Source: Ephydatia muelleri
Lineage: Eukaryota; Porifera; Demospongiae; Spongillida; Spongillidae
DNA: 64,000 bases
Assembly (NCBI GenBank): GCA_013339895.1
Contig: JABACO010000007.1
Span: forward strand, 9,753,635 to 9,817,634
Reading direction: 5' to 3'
Position numbers and translations under genes: made by a program. The notes under the pieces are model-generated. The model had not been told where the DNA came from and did no database searches. It was given only the letters and a program-made list of their open reading frames with translations. Within the stretch, counting starts at the first letter, position 1. Every line of letters begins with the position of its first letter. Positions 54,060-64,000 of the stretch are shown one piece after another.

Positions 54060-55300
54060 ACACTCAATGTATGTGGTTGTAATGACGACATAACCACGGT
54101 CCTCAGGTGGGAGGGGCCAATGACATGAGCTGGATATTACCAAGTCAGGTAGCTTCTGGGTGAGGTCCAGAATGCACAGCCTCACCAGTACCATGCTTCC
54201 CTGGTGATTAAGAAGTATCTAACTTACTCAATGTTTGTGTGTGTAATGACGACATAACCACAGTCCTCAGGTGGGAGGGGCTAATGACATGAGCTGGATC
54301 CTACCAAGTCAGGTAGCCTCTGGGTGAGGTCCAGAATGCACGGCCTCACCAGTACCATGCTTCCCTGGTGATTAACTTACTCAATGTTTGTGTGTGTAAT
54401 GATGACATAGCCACGGTCCTCAGGTGGGAGGGGCCAATGACATGAGCTGGATATTACCAAGTCAGGTAGCCTCTGGGTGAGGTCCAGAATGCACAGCCTC
54501 ACCAGTACCATGCTTCCCTGGTGATTAAGAAGTATCTAACTTACTCAATGTATGTGGGTGTAATGACGACATAGCCACAGTCCTCAGGTGGGAGGGGCCA
54601 ATGACATGAGCTGGATATTACCAAGTCAGGTAGCTTCTGGGTGAGGTCCAGAATGCACAGCCTCACCAGTACCATGCTTCCCTGGTGATTAAGAAGTATC
54701 TAACTTACTCAATGTTTGTGTGTGTAATGACGACATAACCACAGTCCTCAGGTGTGAGGGGCTAATGACATGAGCTGGATCCTACCAAGTCAGGTAGCCT
54801 CTGGGTGAGGTCCAGAATGCACGGCCTCACCAGTACCATGCTTCCCTGGTGATTAACTTACTCAATGTTTGTGTGTGTAATGACGACATAGCCACGGTCC
54901 TCAGTTGGGAGGGGCCAATGACATGAGCTGGATATTACCAAGTCAGGTAGCCTCTGGGTGAGGTCCAGAATGCACAGCCTTACCAGTACCATGCTTCCCT
55001 GGTGATTAAACAGTATCTAACTTACTCAATGTATGTGGGTGCAATGATGACATAGCCATGGTCCTCAGGTGGGAGGGGCCAGTGATATGAGTTGGATCTT
55101 ACCAAGTCAGGTAGCCTCTGGGTGAGGTCCAGAATGCACAGCCTCACCAGTACCATGCTTCCCTGGTGATTAAGAAGTATCTAACTTACTCAATGTTTGT
55201 GTGTGTAATGACGACATAGCCATGGTCCTCAGGTGGGAGGGGCCAATGACATGGGCAAAGTCAGGCAGCCTCTAGGTTGAGGTCCAGAAATGCCTACATG
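54060..55300 (-). repeat. Right array, about 7.5 units of the same repeat, reverse orientation
   Basis: GGTCCTCAGGTGGGAGGGGC and variants recur about every 150-165 bp from 54097 to 55225, the reverse complement of the left array. Two kinds of unit alternate: some keep GAAGTATCTAACTTACTC and others lack the GAAGTATCT part (54370, 54850). That points to higher-order amplification of a unit pair within this array. The outermost unit is degraded (GGTTGAGGTCCAGAAATGCC). Confidence 0.92.
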
Positions 55301-55374
55301 TAGTGATGTATCGCAGTATATGTACTTGTAATCATATTCACGCATAAGCGGCCTGCGCATTATTTTTAATCAGT

Positions 55375-57460
55375 GCTAATATGTGTGGAATGGCGGCTGT
55401 GGAATGTACGGCTAACTTCTAAGCGGTAATTTTTTCTATTCTACGTGACGCGATACATTGCACGACGCCGCGACGCGATTCGATTATGCTGAACGTTCAC
55501 ATTTTGTACGCTGGTCGCGCGATGTCGCATTGCGGTGCCTTGCATCAATTTGTGAACTAGCTCGCTGCAAAGGCTTACGCACTGCGTCATGACAAACAAA
55601 GCATATGTAGCGGACATGAGGTCATCAGAGACATATGTCTTGTAGCCATGCTTCTCACGTGGTGGTATTGCTCTAAGCTTCTGCATAGTGGATGTGACGC
55701 GTTCCTTTGCCTCCATCCTCTTTGTCTGTTTCTGCTGCCCTATTGTTTTGTTGATCCTTGTTGCGAAGCTCTGAGATTGTCTTTGTTAGTTCATCCATAG
55801 TATGACAGAAAGTTGTCCACTCGTCATTGCTGAGCAGTGACGTCTCTGTGAGGTGGAGCAGTCCGGTTTGAAACATTGTGTGGACTTTCTCCCTGTTGGA
55901 CTCGGTTTGAGATGCACTTCATGTCTGATGGTTCTGATGTTGTTGCACGTGTCTCGGGATGAATGAGGAGGCATTGGGATTAAGACCATTCCTTGTGGCC
56001 TGATCTCTTCGAGACTGGTCTTCTCTGCGACTGTTAGTGGTGGTTACTTGTCCCCTTGTCGGCTGGTCTCGTCTTCCAGTTCTGGGACGATTGCCCTCAG
56101 ATTGGTGAGCAGGCCCCCCTGATCTACCACCCCCTGATGACTGCTCCACCCTCAAGGGCTGCCCATACCTTGTAGGATCCTCCCCCCTACAGGCTGGCTA
56201 CTTTGACCATCTCCCCGAGACCCACCAGTCCTTCCCTATCTACCACCACTCTGGGACTGAGGCTCACTTACTCTACCACCTCCTGATGATTGCCCTCCCC
56301 TCAAGGACTGACCATATCTTACCGAGTCATCCCTCCCTCTATTCCCTCTCCCTGGCTCCGCCCTCCTCTACTCATGCCTAAATTGTTAGACCCATGCTGA
56401 TCACCTTCTACAGGTCTGCCTCTCTCCTCAAGCCGGTCCTCAGCTACACTTCCTCCCACCAACTGACCCCCCCTCACTTGTATACCATTCCCCCCAGGGT
56501 GACCCCCCCCCCTCCTGGACGCTGTCCCCCCACAGTGTTGGTGGCGCTGATGGAGGTAATAGCTGACTAGTTTGTTCCACCCCACATCTCCTGTAGTACG
56601 CCTTTTGGGGGACCGCTGGTAGAGATGTGAGTGTTGTGGTGATGTGAGTTTCTTTGGGACGCACGTCAGCAGTCATGTTGTTGTTTGCAAAGTCCTTGTC
56701 TGTAAAGTACAGCATTAACCTCTCATACCTTACCGGTTCCAATGAGACCAGTGGTAAGGGTTGACTGATGGGAGTGTGGTGTTGTGACATCGTTCCAGTG
56801 GCTTCCGCCCCAATGCACATTCCAGTGTCCGGGATGTCAGGCCCGATTGCTTGAGTGGTGCTAGTAGTTGTTGCCTCATTCATCAGATATGTCATATCTG
56901 GTGCTAGTGACGATATCAGAGGCAGCAGCTGACCCACTTGCTGTGACTCACATCTCCCGTAGTATGCCATTTCGGGCAACCGCTGACAGAGGTGTGAGTG
57001 TTGAAGTGAGGTTGGGTTTCATTGGGACTTATGTTGGTTGTCATGTTGTTGTTGGAAAAGTCGTTGTCCATATAGTCACGTCGTTGTCTCTCATACATTC
57101 CCCTGTGCGGATTCACTGTCTAGTTTACCTCCAGACCTGTATGTTGGTTCACTGAGCCTGAGGGTTGTGGCAGGTGTAGATGTGCTCTCAGCGCTATGAG
57201 TTAATCATTAGGTCTATTCAATAGCGTGGACTGAGAATAGAGGTTTGCCACAAATCTCAGTCACTGGTGATGATTCCAGTATAGTGGAACCATAGTCATA
57301 TCTCCTCCACAGTGGATGTTTTTGGAGGAAGCGATATTTATAACCAGCAACTTGCATCACCGATTTCGTCCCAGTCTTCCGTGCTAGGAGTTTGTTGGAT
57401 GCAAGGCCATAGATATCTGCACAGTTCTTTTGAACAACTCCACCTCCTGCTCTGACCACA
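55375..57460 (-). CDS. Unrecognised low-complexity gene with internal duplication
   Basis: From about 57459 downward the minus strand has a Gly/Lys-rich start (VRAGGGVVQKNCADIYGLAS). Then two similar segments follow, near 57060-56940 and 56700-56580, each with DFxNNNMT, PxET, PxYGRC/YYRRC and QLLP, about 365 bp apart. Then a Gly/Arg/Pro-rich stretch (56530-55930), and a final part (55870-55440; NDEWTTFCHTMDELTKTISE, LCSELVHKLMQG). Pieces are in different frames with stops between them, so introns or decay are present. The Arg/Gly-rich middle suggests nucleic-acid binding, but no family is recognised. It could be the non-catalytic gene of another element. Confidence 0.3.
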
Positions 57461-57609
57461 GATTTGCTCTGCCCTTAGCTTTGATAGCTGAAGACGCTTC
57501 ACTCCATCATCATTTAAAGGTTCGAGAACCTTACGGAAAAAATATTCGCAGCCCCGATGAGGAGAACCCTTTTTCCACCTCTTGGCTAGAATCAGTCACG
57601 CCCACTGAT

Positions 57610-58185
57610 TAACTTACGAAGATGAAGACATCGCTGGAACAAATCCAAATGTCGAATCTTGGCATGGCACTACGTTTTCCAGGTGAGCTGTTTACACCAG
57701 GCTCTGATTCCTCAATGTTGGACACAACATCTTATGCCGCACAACTGAAGTCGACAATAATTAGAACCCTAACCATTTAGTGTGTGTATTCATATATATG
57801 TGTAGTGTTTGGGAAATTCATCAGTTGGTCTTAGATACCACAATTTCTATGCCAAAATTTGACTTGTCACAGAGCGATTAAATCTACTATCGGCCTGTCT
57901 ATAAATGTATGGGAGTTTAATGGATTTTTACACCCCGTAGGTTCCTGATAAGACGCAAATCAGTTTCATCCTGGATTGAAACTGATAATTCACTCCAAAT
58001 TGGTAGCTACCCAAATTGCTATGACTTGACAATGCCAAGATTTTACATGACACTCAGCAGATAAAAGTTATATCTGCCTATTTTAATGTATGGTAATTGA
58101 ATGGGTTTTCACATCTCACATGCTTATCGGTGTCAATTTCTTTCTTTTCGTATACAAAGTGATATCGACATTTAGCTAACCAATT
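57610..58185. other. Non-coding, with a diverged direct repeat
   Basis: Sequences near 57850-57955 and 58020-58135 are similar in order (a TGACTTG(T/A)CA string, then ATCTGCC/ATCGGCC, ATGTATGG, TTTAATGG/TTGAATGG, TTTTTACA/TTTTCACA). No gene seen. Confidence 0.4.
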
Positions 58186-58439
58186 AACCGCTTCAATAAC
58201 GCAGTATAGTCCATTTGCTCCTGAAAACTGTATTTGTTATCACATAATTAGCCTGATCAATACCTGTCTTAGCGTGGTCATAATACAAGTCTGCTGTGCT
58301 GCTGCGTGATGCCTGAGGCGAATGATTAATCTCTCCTATCATTATTTTCTTCATGTATGCACTGTTTCCATCCAACAAAGGTTACAAAGGTAGTAACTGG
58401 TTCATCCTTGTGTATAATTCAGGCATGCACCAACTCTGA

Positions 58440-59300
58440 CAAGAACCGCACTTGGGAGAGCCAACCATACATTGGCCAGTTGGTATTATCCTAACCTCTG
58501 CTGCAATTCTTTATTCTGGTGCTCTTCCAGCCACTGCTCTGAAGATGTTTAATATCCTCAATGCTGCAATCATCAGTCAAAGAACATTCTTTCGCCATCA
58601 GACCCAGTTGATATTGTTTGGAAACGTAGTCAAGAGTTGCTATTGAAATTGCTGAAAGATACAGGGGATCCTCTGATACTGGCCGGTGATGGAAGATCAG
58701 CCTGGACATAGTCCAAAGTGGGTCATATTCTGTGCTAGAATTAACTTTCAACAAGATCATTGACTTAAAACTGGTTCAGGTTAGTACAATTATCATCAGT
58801 ATGCTTTTCACAACAGTTTATTGCAGAGTAATGAGGTTGGCTGCAGTAACAATATGGAGAAGGTCTTCAGCGTGTTTTGAAAATTTTGGGATGAGATGAA
58901 CTTCAGGTGGGGATGCTAGTTACAGACAGGCACCAACAGATTACAAAGTATATACAAGAGCAACATCCCAATATTATGCACTATTGTGATGTTTGGCATG
59001 TAGCTAAAGGTGTGTTGTAATATCACTCATTACAACTCAATAATGTTGGTTTTGTTTTTTCTTTCTAAATCTAAAAAGGTTTCCTTAAAGAAAGTGAAGC
59101 ATTAGCAAAGCAAAAGGATTGCAAACGTGTTGGAGAGTGGGAATAAAGCATGGTAAAGCATGTACTGGTGTGTGTTGTCCACTGGTGATGGTGATACAGT
59201 TGTGGCAAAGTGGTTGTCACTTGAAAACCACATTCACAATAAGCACAGCGGACACAGTAAACTGTATGCAAAATGCTTTGAATGACCTGATTCATGCTCT
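58440..59300 (+). pseudogene. Transposase fragment of a THAP-associated animal superfamily (Kolobok/ISL-type)
   Basis: Plus-strand reading: ILYSGALPATALKMFNILNA, TFFRHQTQLI (58510-58620), then SYSVLELTFNKIIDLKLVQ (58728-58780), SNEVGGCSN (58830), a VTDRHQQITK block (58920-58950), HYCDVWHVAKG (58978-59010) and LKESEALAKQKDC (59087-59125). I know this order (SNEVGG, VTDRH, HxxDVWHxAK) from multicopy fish and cnidarian transposases with N-terminal THAP fingers. I am not certain of the superfamily name. Frames change several times and the N-terminal finger is missing, so it is decayed. Confidence 0.5.
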
Positions 59301-59322
59301 GGACAGTCGTGATTGAGTTAAG

Positions 59323-59511
59323 ATGGCAGACAACTCTTCAACCAAACTCAGGAAAAACAGAGGACTTGGATCCCCATCACATGGCATTCCTAAGAATGCA
59401 ATTGTACGGGCCATTTTTGTGCCACCATCTGCGACAGTACATGACGATCAAGAGGAAGAATCATCGACATCTTCTAATCCTTCAAGCCTGTCGTCGTTTT
59501 CTTTCTGCTAA
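59323..59511 (+). CDS. Small Ser-rich ORF, unrecognised
   Basis: ATG at 59323 in AAGATGG context, 62 codons (MADNSSTKLRKNRGLGSPSH, then an acidic and Ser-rich end, SSTSSNPSSLSSFSFC). It directly follows the transposase fragment and may be its diverged tail or chance. Nothing else supports it. Confidence 0.2.
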   Translation: MADNSSTKLRKNRGLGSPSHGIPKNAIVRAIFVPPSATVHDDQEEESSTSSNPSSLSSFSFC

Positions 59512-59935
59512 GGATCAGACCTCCTAACTACGTGCTGACTGTCGTCATTTTCCTCCAGATCAGGATCAGACTAACCCACCTCCTAACTACCTTTATTTTT
59601 TTGAACAGTTAGCTTTTAGTGTGTGTATTGTGTGATTTGTTGATTCAGTCTGAAAGAATGTTTGTGCATGAGAAAAAAGGAAATTTAATTTAGTAATTAA
59701 ACCAACATGTTTAGCTTAAACAAACAACATATCATCATCTAAACCATGAATCTAATATATTCTTTGCCCTTTGTGATACAATTACAACTTAGTTACAGAT
59801 TTGTTATATCAAGTTATCTCGAAGTGATGTAACTAGTACATAACTTATACCTAGCTAGTGACTATAATTTGTGTAAGTTGTCTTTAACTTAATATACCTC
59901 AGTTACGCGAATCAGTTATGCTTCGTATTACAATA
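59512..59935. other. No gene seen
   Basis: Very AT-rich; a diverged ~50-bp repeat of CTAACTAC(G/C)T-containing sequence at 59521-59592. Nothing else recognised. Confidence 0.4.
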
Positions 59936-59939
59936 GTTC

Positions 59940-60890
59940 GCTTGCTGTGCATGGAGCCTGGTTCACCATACAGAGGGAGCCACAGTTCCGTGCATTGAAC
60001 CAGAAACCTGCCCAGTCACCAAGAGCCACACATCTGTCCAGCAGATCCTGTGCCTCCTCTTGCTTGAGGGGCTATGCAGATGTCATCTGCATAGGCGAGG
60101 CATGGTATCAGCCGGGGAGTACCCTGCCTGACTGGTGGACAGGTGGCGCAGGATTCCCTTTAGCACAATGTTAAAGAGGATCGGGCTGAGAGGGCACCTC
60201 TGCTTGACTCCAAACCGCTGGGGGATGTTGGTCGTGTAGGAGTCCCTTCCAGTCCTGACATTAATGGTGGCTCCATCTTGGACCACACTCAGTAGGGTTC
60301 CTGAGAGTCCAAGACGCTCGGAACACCTGTCATAGGCTAGGAAGCCTTTCTGTGCAGGAGAGAAAGATGACATCGCCGTGGCCCAGGAAGCAACACGCCT
60401 GGCAATGATGGCCACATACAACTTCTAGATGGTCAATTGGAGGCTGATGGGTCGCCAGTTGCGCATCTCTGAAGGTTAATCCCCCTTGTGGATGAGGGTG
60501 ACCGTGGAGTGTTTCCATGACAAGGGGGACCTGGAGTTGGTGTGGCTGATGTTGTAAATCCCAGCCAGAATAAGACCTTTTGGGTCTGCCCATCTCCAAG
60601 TGGCATTTGTCACTCCCGGAGCAGTGTTCTTCATGCGCCGGAACTGCTCATCAGGGGAGAACAGTTCGCCCAGTACCTCACCTCCATCAGCACCCTCAAC
60701 ATCTTGAGGGGGAAACAGCCATTCTGGAGTGGGACTCAGCGGAGGGGATGCGGCAGAGAAAATGAGCCACTACCTCCTCTTCAGCCAATTTACAGTACAG
60801 TGGGGGTCCCTCTGCACCTCACACAGTCACTGGGAATGGCCCTGTACAGACGCTGCAACATTGTAGAGTTGGCTGCATGGTAGTGCCATC
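59940..60890 (-). pseudogene. R2-like LINE reverse transcriptase fragment
   Basis: Minus-strand blocks in order: EQFRRMKNTAPGVTNATWRW and ADPKGLILAGIYNI (60660-60550), LSWKHSTVTLIHKGD (60520-60480), MRNWRPISLQLTI (60470-60430), FSPAQKGFLAYDRCSE (60380-60330), FGVKQRCPLSPILFNIVLKG (60210-60150) and LAYADDICIAPQARGG (60095-60045) with the YADD active site. This is the palm of a non-LTR reverse transcriptase of the R2/NeSL side (TAPGxD, Q-x-GF-x-xxxGCxEH, GVxQGCPLSP). Stops occur after KGD and after LQLTI. The expected Gly-Cys in GV(K/R)QGCPLS is Arg-Cys and the GCxEH is RCSE. The endonuclease and N-terminal fingers are absent. Confidence 0.75.
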
Positions 60891-61230
60891 CTGAGGCATG
60901 GTGGCCAGGTGGTAGTCTCGTACCCAGACCCTGATTCCCACAGCTGCCGGTGGATTACATCACCACTACGTGGAAAGAGGGTCTGGTAAAGTCCTATACT
61001 CAATTCTGTCCAGTGATTATGTAATACGTCGTGAGGAATGTAAATGAATTTTATTAACATACTCAAATAATTTAGTTAAATTGAGCGGAAGTATAACGTA
61101 ATAAGTTAATTCCATCACGCTCTACCAGCACCTCTTTCTTTCCGGCCTGACATGACACAGAGCAACTCTCCGCATTAAGCTTAGTTTACTACCACTGTAC
61201 CTAAACTCTACCTTAATGCCATCTAATTGA
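60890..61230. other. No gene seen
   Basis: Spacer between the LINE fragment and the DIRS 3' region; short unsupported frames only. Confidence 0.4.
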
Positions 61231-63870
61231 TCTTACAGGCTGAGTAAATGTACCCCCTGCCCCATACTATGAATCGTAGTTGTATTTGGCCCATAATGGG
61301 GGCAGGTGACAGCCGCCGCCAGGCATATAACAGCTGTGTCTCATATCACTGGGCCTACAGGGACCAACGGGTGACGTTGGTCACCATTGGGTCGGCCTGT
61401 GTCCCAAACCAAGACACTGGTCATGGTTTGGTGGCTGTCCCAGGGTAGAAGCCCAGAGGGTGTCGCCCAAGTGAAAAACCCCAAAATGGTTGGCGATTAG
61501 GATATGGTTTCAGGTTTGTGGAGTAGGGTACACAGCAAGGGTACATACATCTTGGTAAGGTAATTGTTACTGTGCGGCCATAGTTCTAGTGTCAGATGGG
61601 TGAGTCAGGGGATGACGGGTGAAGGTCTGATATGCAGAACTTTGCCATCTGCCAAGCTTCTGGATGGTCTCAGTGGGAAGGCCTGCTCTGGCAGCTGCTG
61701 TGGCTGCACCAATACATAGACTGCACTGCGCCACAGCATTTAGTATGCAGAGCTGTGCAGAGTCTGCATATCAACCATATGCAGATGAGTATCATTGAAG
61801 TGTTCATATGCAGACGTCTGCATATGAACACTTCAATGATACTCATCTGCATATGGTTGATATGCAGACTCGGCACAACTCTGCATACTAAATGCTGTAG
61901 CGCAGTGCTGTGTGTGTTGTATTGGGCTGGATTGTAGCCACATTGCTCCACCAGGGATAGGAAAGTGGAGCGGAAGCTCTTGGATGTAAGCGGCCTCCCA
62001 CCTCTGAAGTGGAAGAGGGGTGATGACTGAATGGGACAGCGACAGCATCCTCTATAGGCCTCCATTGCTGCCACTGGACACGTGTGCCTTTCCCTCGGTA
62101 CGCCCAATACAGATAGTGGTGCCCTTGCCCATCTGGTCGGTTTTGGACCGCTTGATGAAAAAGTGCATGCCTTCTCCGGTCCAGCTGATGTCTTGCCTGG
62201 TAGGGTGGTACCTAGGGTCAAACCTTCGGTTCTTGAGGGGAAATTCGCTGACCCTCAAGAAACCAAAGAAGCCGAGGTTAAGGGCCATCCAATGGTCATG
62301 TCTTTTCAGGGGGGCTGCCTCCAACCTCTGCAGCATGTGACCCAGCATCTCCACAGTCAGCAGCAGTCGTGTGGGCTTGAGGTGGATGGGCTCCTGGAGG
62401 CGTTGGACACCCCGGATGGCAAGTCGCAGCGTTGGGTTACTGGAAGCGGGGCTCTTGTACCCCATGGAGTGGTGCAGGAATGAGACTGCTGCCACATAAA
62501 CCTGAATGGTCCTGGAGTTCAGGGTCTGGCTGAGGTGGGCTGCAAATAGTGTGTGTGCTGGGGACCGGTATCAACTTGAAAGCATGGCAGAAACCCTGGT
62601 AGCACCTGATCCCAGTGGCATAGGTGGTTGCAGTTGATGGGGCCGTGGCTCTGTTCAGTAGGAGCTGGAGATGGTGGTTCAGGTCTCGGGCAGGTGATGT
62701 GGGGTTGGGGTTGGTTGAGGGTCCGCCTGGGGGGCAAGAGTGAAGAAGAGGGGTAAGTTATTTCGGGAAAGGGCATCAGCAATGCTGTTTAGTCTGCCAG
62801 GTAAGTGTGACAGGCGGATGGTGAAGCTGTGCTGGGCTGCCACTAGAAACAGGGTACGGAGCAGCTACATGAGGTCAGGATGTTTCGCAGACTGTCTTGC
62901 CCATGCCTGTGCAATGGGGAGGTTGTCGCAATGGAAGTGGATGCGTAGGCCTGCCCAGAGATGACCCCATGTGCTAGCAGCAGCCACAATGGCAAACAGT
63001 TCCTGCCACTGTATGGAACGGAGTGGGAGGCGTTGGTGTGGCTGCCAGTCACCCCGGAACCAAGCGCCGTTGAAGTAGGCACCAAAGCCTAGGAGCCTGA
63101 GGCATCAGTATAGAGCTGAAGAGAGTCGGCTGCTGTCCATTCTGGGTCCAGGAACATGGCAACACCATTCCAGGAAGGAAGGAAGCTGTCCCACCACCTA
63201 ATGTTGGCTCTTGCTTCTGCATTAAGGCTGATGTGATGGTGAAGCTTCCTAACTGTGGTGGAGAGGTCAATTAGGCGGCGGAGAAAGAGCCTCCCTGCTG
63301 GCACCACCTTAGCAGCAAAGGAGAGCTTGCCGATGAGTGAGAGCAGCTCCCTCTTGGTGGCCTTGTGCCTGGATAGCCAGGACCTGGTTAGCCTTGTCAG
63401 CTCCTCTAGCTTGTCCGGGGCTTGTCGAAGCTGCTGTGCTGTTGTGTCGAGGACTATTCCCAGGAAGGTTAGAGCTGTGGTGGGTCCCTCCAGATTCTCA
63501 GAGGCTACTGGAATGTCTAACTGTGTCAGCATCCTGGACATTGCCTCCTGACATGTGTCCTTGCCGGGAGGGCCAACCAGGAGGAAGTCATCCAGGTAGT
63601 GTAGCAGCTGGGCCCCATAGTTGTTGGCCATGATCCAGTCGAGTGCCTCAGCGTAGTGGTTAAAGAGGGCAGGGGCTGAACGTAGACCAAAAGGAAGGCA
63701 TGTGTCCACATAAAACTGTCCTCGCCAGCAGATCCCCAGGTGTGCCCAGTCTGCAGCTTGTACTGGAATCAGGCGGAAGGCAGCTTTGAGGTCAATCTTT
63801 GCCATCAACGCATCTTGACCATACTGGGAAAGCAGAGTCACAGTGTGATCCATAGTCATAGATCCCTAAC
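61230..63870 (-). mobile_element. DIRS-like retrotransposon fossil, reverse transcriptase to 3' region
   Basis: Minus-strand parts in order: reverse transcriptase and RNase H (63859-63089; AKIDLKAAFRLIPVQAADWA, CLPFGLRSAPALFNHYAEAL, LLHYLDDFLLVGP with the YLDD site, LTFLGIVLDTTAQQ, LYTDASGS), a linker region (63080-62500), and a tyrosine recombinase (62495-61640; LNLGFFGFLRVSEFPLKNRR, KRSKTDQMGKGTTICIGRTE). A GC-richer 3' stretch (61530-61250) is shared with 11990-12250. The gag side would lie right of 63870 and is not seen. A 190-bp palindrome interrupts the recombinase region (61721-61910). It is the best preserved DIRS copy here but broken, at least by that insertion. Confidence 0.8.
61721..61910. 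repeat. 190-bp near-perfect palindrome inserted in the DIRS recombinase region
   Basis: Arms of 95 bp centred between 61815 and 61816 (CAGACGTCTG), with about four mismatches, all in the outer half; the inner ~55 bp on each side match perfectly. There is no spacer. The recombinase similarity stops on one side and resumes on the other, so this is an insertion, of the size and form of a hairpin-type MITE. Confidence 0.9.
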
Positions 63871-64000
63871 ATGATCCATAGTCAAACTCACAAGCGGCGA
63901 AACAACTCATATCCAGAAATGCGCGGTCAAAGGGAATTGACAATTGTTGCGGTTTGTACATTCGCGTATACTTCCTGAAAACTCCCATAGAAAATGAACG
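63871..64000. other. Right edge, nothing assigned
   Basis: Non-coding to the window end. Confidence 0.3.

Larger units (their letters stand above)
46505..55300. mobile_element. Candidate FoldBack-like giant element with array-type inverted ends
   Basis: Arrays of one ~164-bp repeat lie at both sides in opposite orientation (46505-47430 and 54060-55300) and enclose a single minus-strand gene with a MULE-type transposase core. FoldBack elements, known from Drosophila with the NOF transposase (MULE-related), have long inverted ends built of tandem repeats. This is the same architecture, though larger. I could not find matching outermost ends or a target duplication, so the exact borders are open. 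Alternatively the arrays are satellites that happen to flank the gene. Confidence 0.6.

Noticed and set aside
46420-55320. Target duplication of the FoldBack-like element
   Set aside because: The outermost units of the two arrays end at different points of the repeat and no matching flank was found.
60542-60883. 113-codon plus-strand ORF
   Set aside because: Antisense to the R2-like LINE reverse transcriptase fragment.

Overview
This is an AT-rich eukaryotic window that is almost entirely transposable elements and their remains. Interrupted genes with short GT-AG introns, many piggyBac, hAT, P-like, DIRS and Gypsy pieces, and several protein families I know only as uncharacterised proteins of sponges and cnidarians suggest an early-branching animal, most likely a sponge. 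The taxonomic guess is inference. I see no tRNA, rRNA or CRISPR, and no ordinary housekeeping gene.

Layout. 1-2.8 kb (minus) is one uninterrupted reading frame of at least 921 codons that leaves the left edge. Its order and spacing of acidic and zinc-binding residues follow the RAG1 catalytic core. 3.6-11.4 kb holds three piggyBac copies (one split by a complete 2.26-kb hAT element with an 8-bp target duplication) and a BEN-domain gene. 11.5-20.5 kb holds a hAT scrap, DIRS and Gypsy fossils, a second RAG1-core-like copy (13.6-15.0 kb) and a 34-bp minisatellite. 21.5-26.5 kb is a rearranged zone: a family with an NAGCY motif, split by a small hAT and copied in inverted orientation, followed by a piggyBac. 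27-38.7 kb holds P-like transposase genes, Gypsy fossils, a perfect 82-bp palindrome and two uncharacterised families.

39.2-46.4 kb is the first highlight. A multi-exon gene for the RAG1 N-terminal half (zinc-binding N-terminal region, RING, C2HC finger) on the minus strand lies head to head, 730 bp away, with a third RAG1-core-like transposase copy on the plus strand. The two halves that vertebrate RAG1 joins in one protein are neighbouring separate genes here.

46.5-55.3 kb is the second highlight. Arrays of a ~164-bp repeat in opposite orientations flank a minus-strand, many-exon gene with a PHD-like finger, a MULE-type transposase core, a C19-protease-like segment and a Ulp1-like cysteine protease. 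The layout is that of a giant FoldBack-like element.

55.3-64 kb holds a low-complexity gene with an internal duplication, a transposase fragment, an R2-like LINE fragment and a DIRS fossil carrying a 190-bp palindromic insertion. No alignment or search could be run; all homology calls are by eye.
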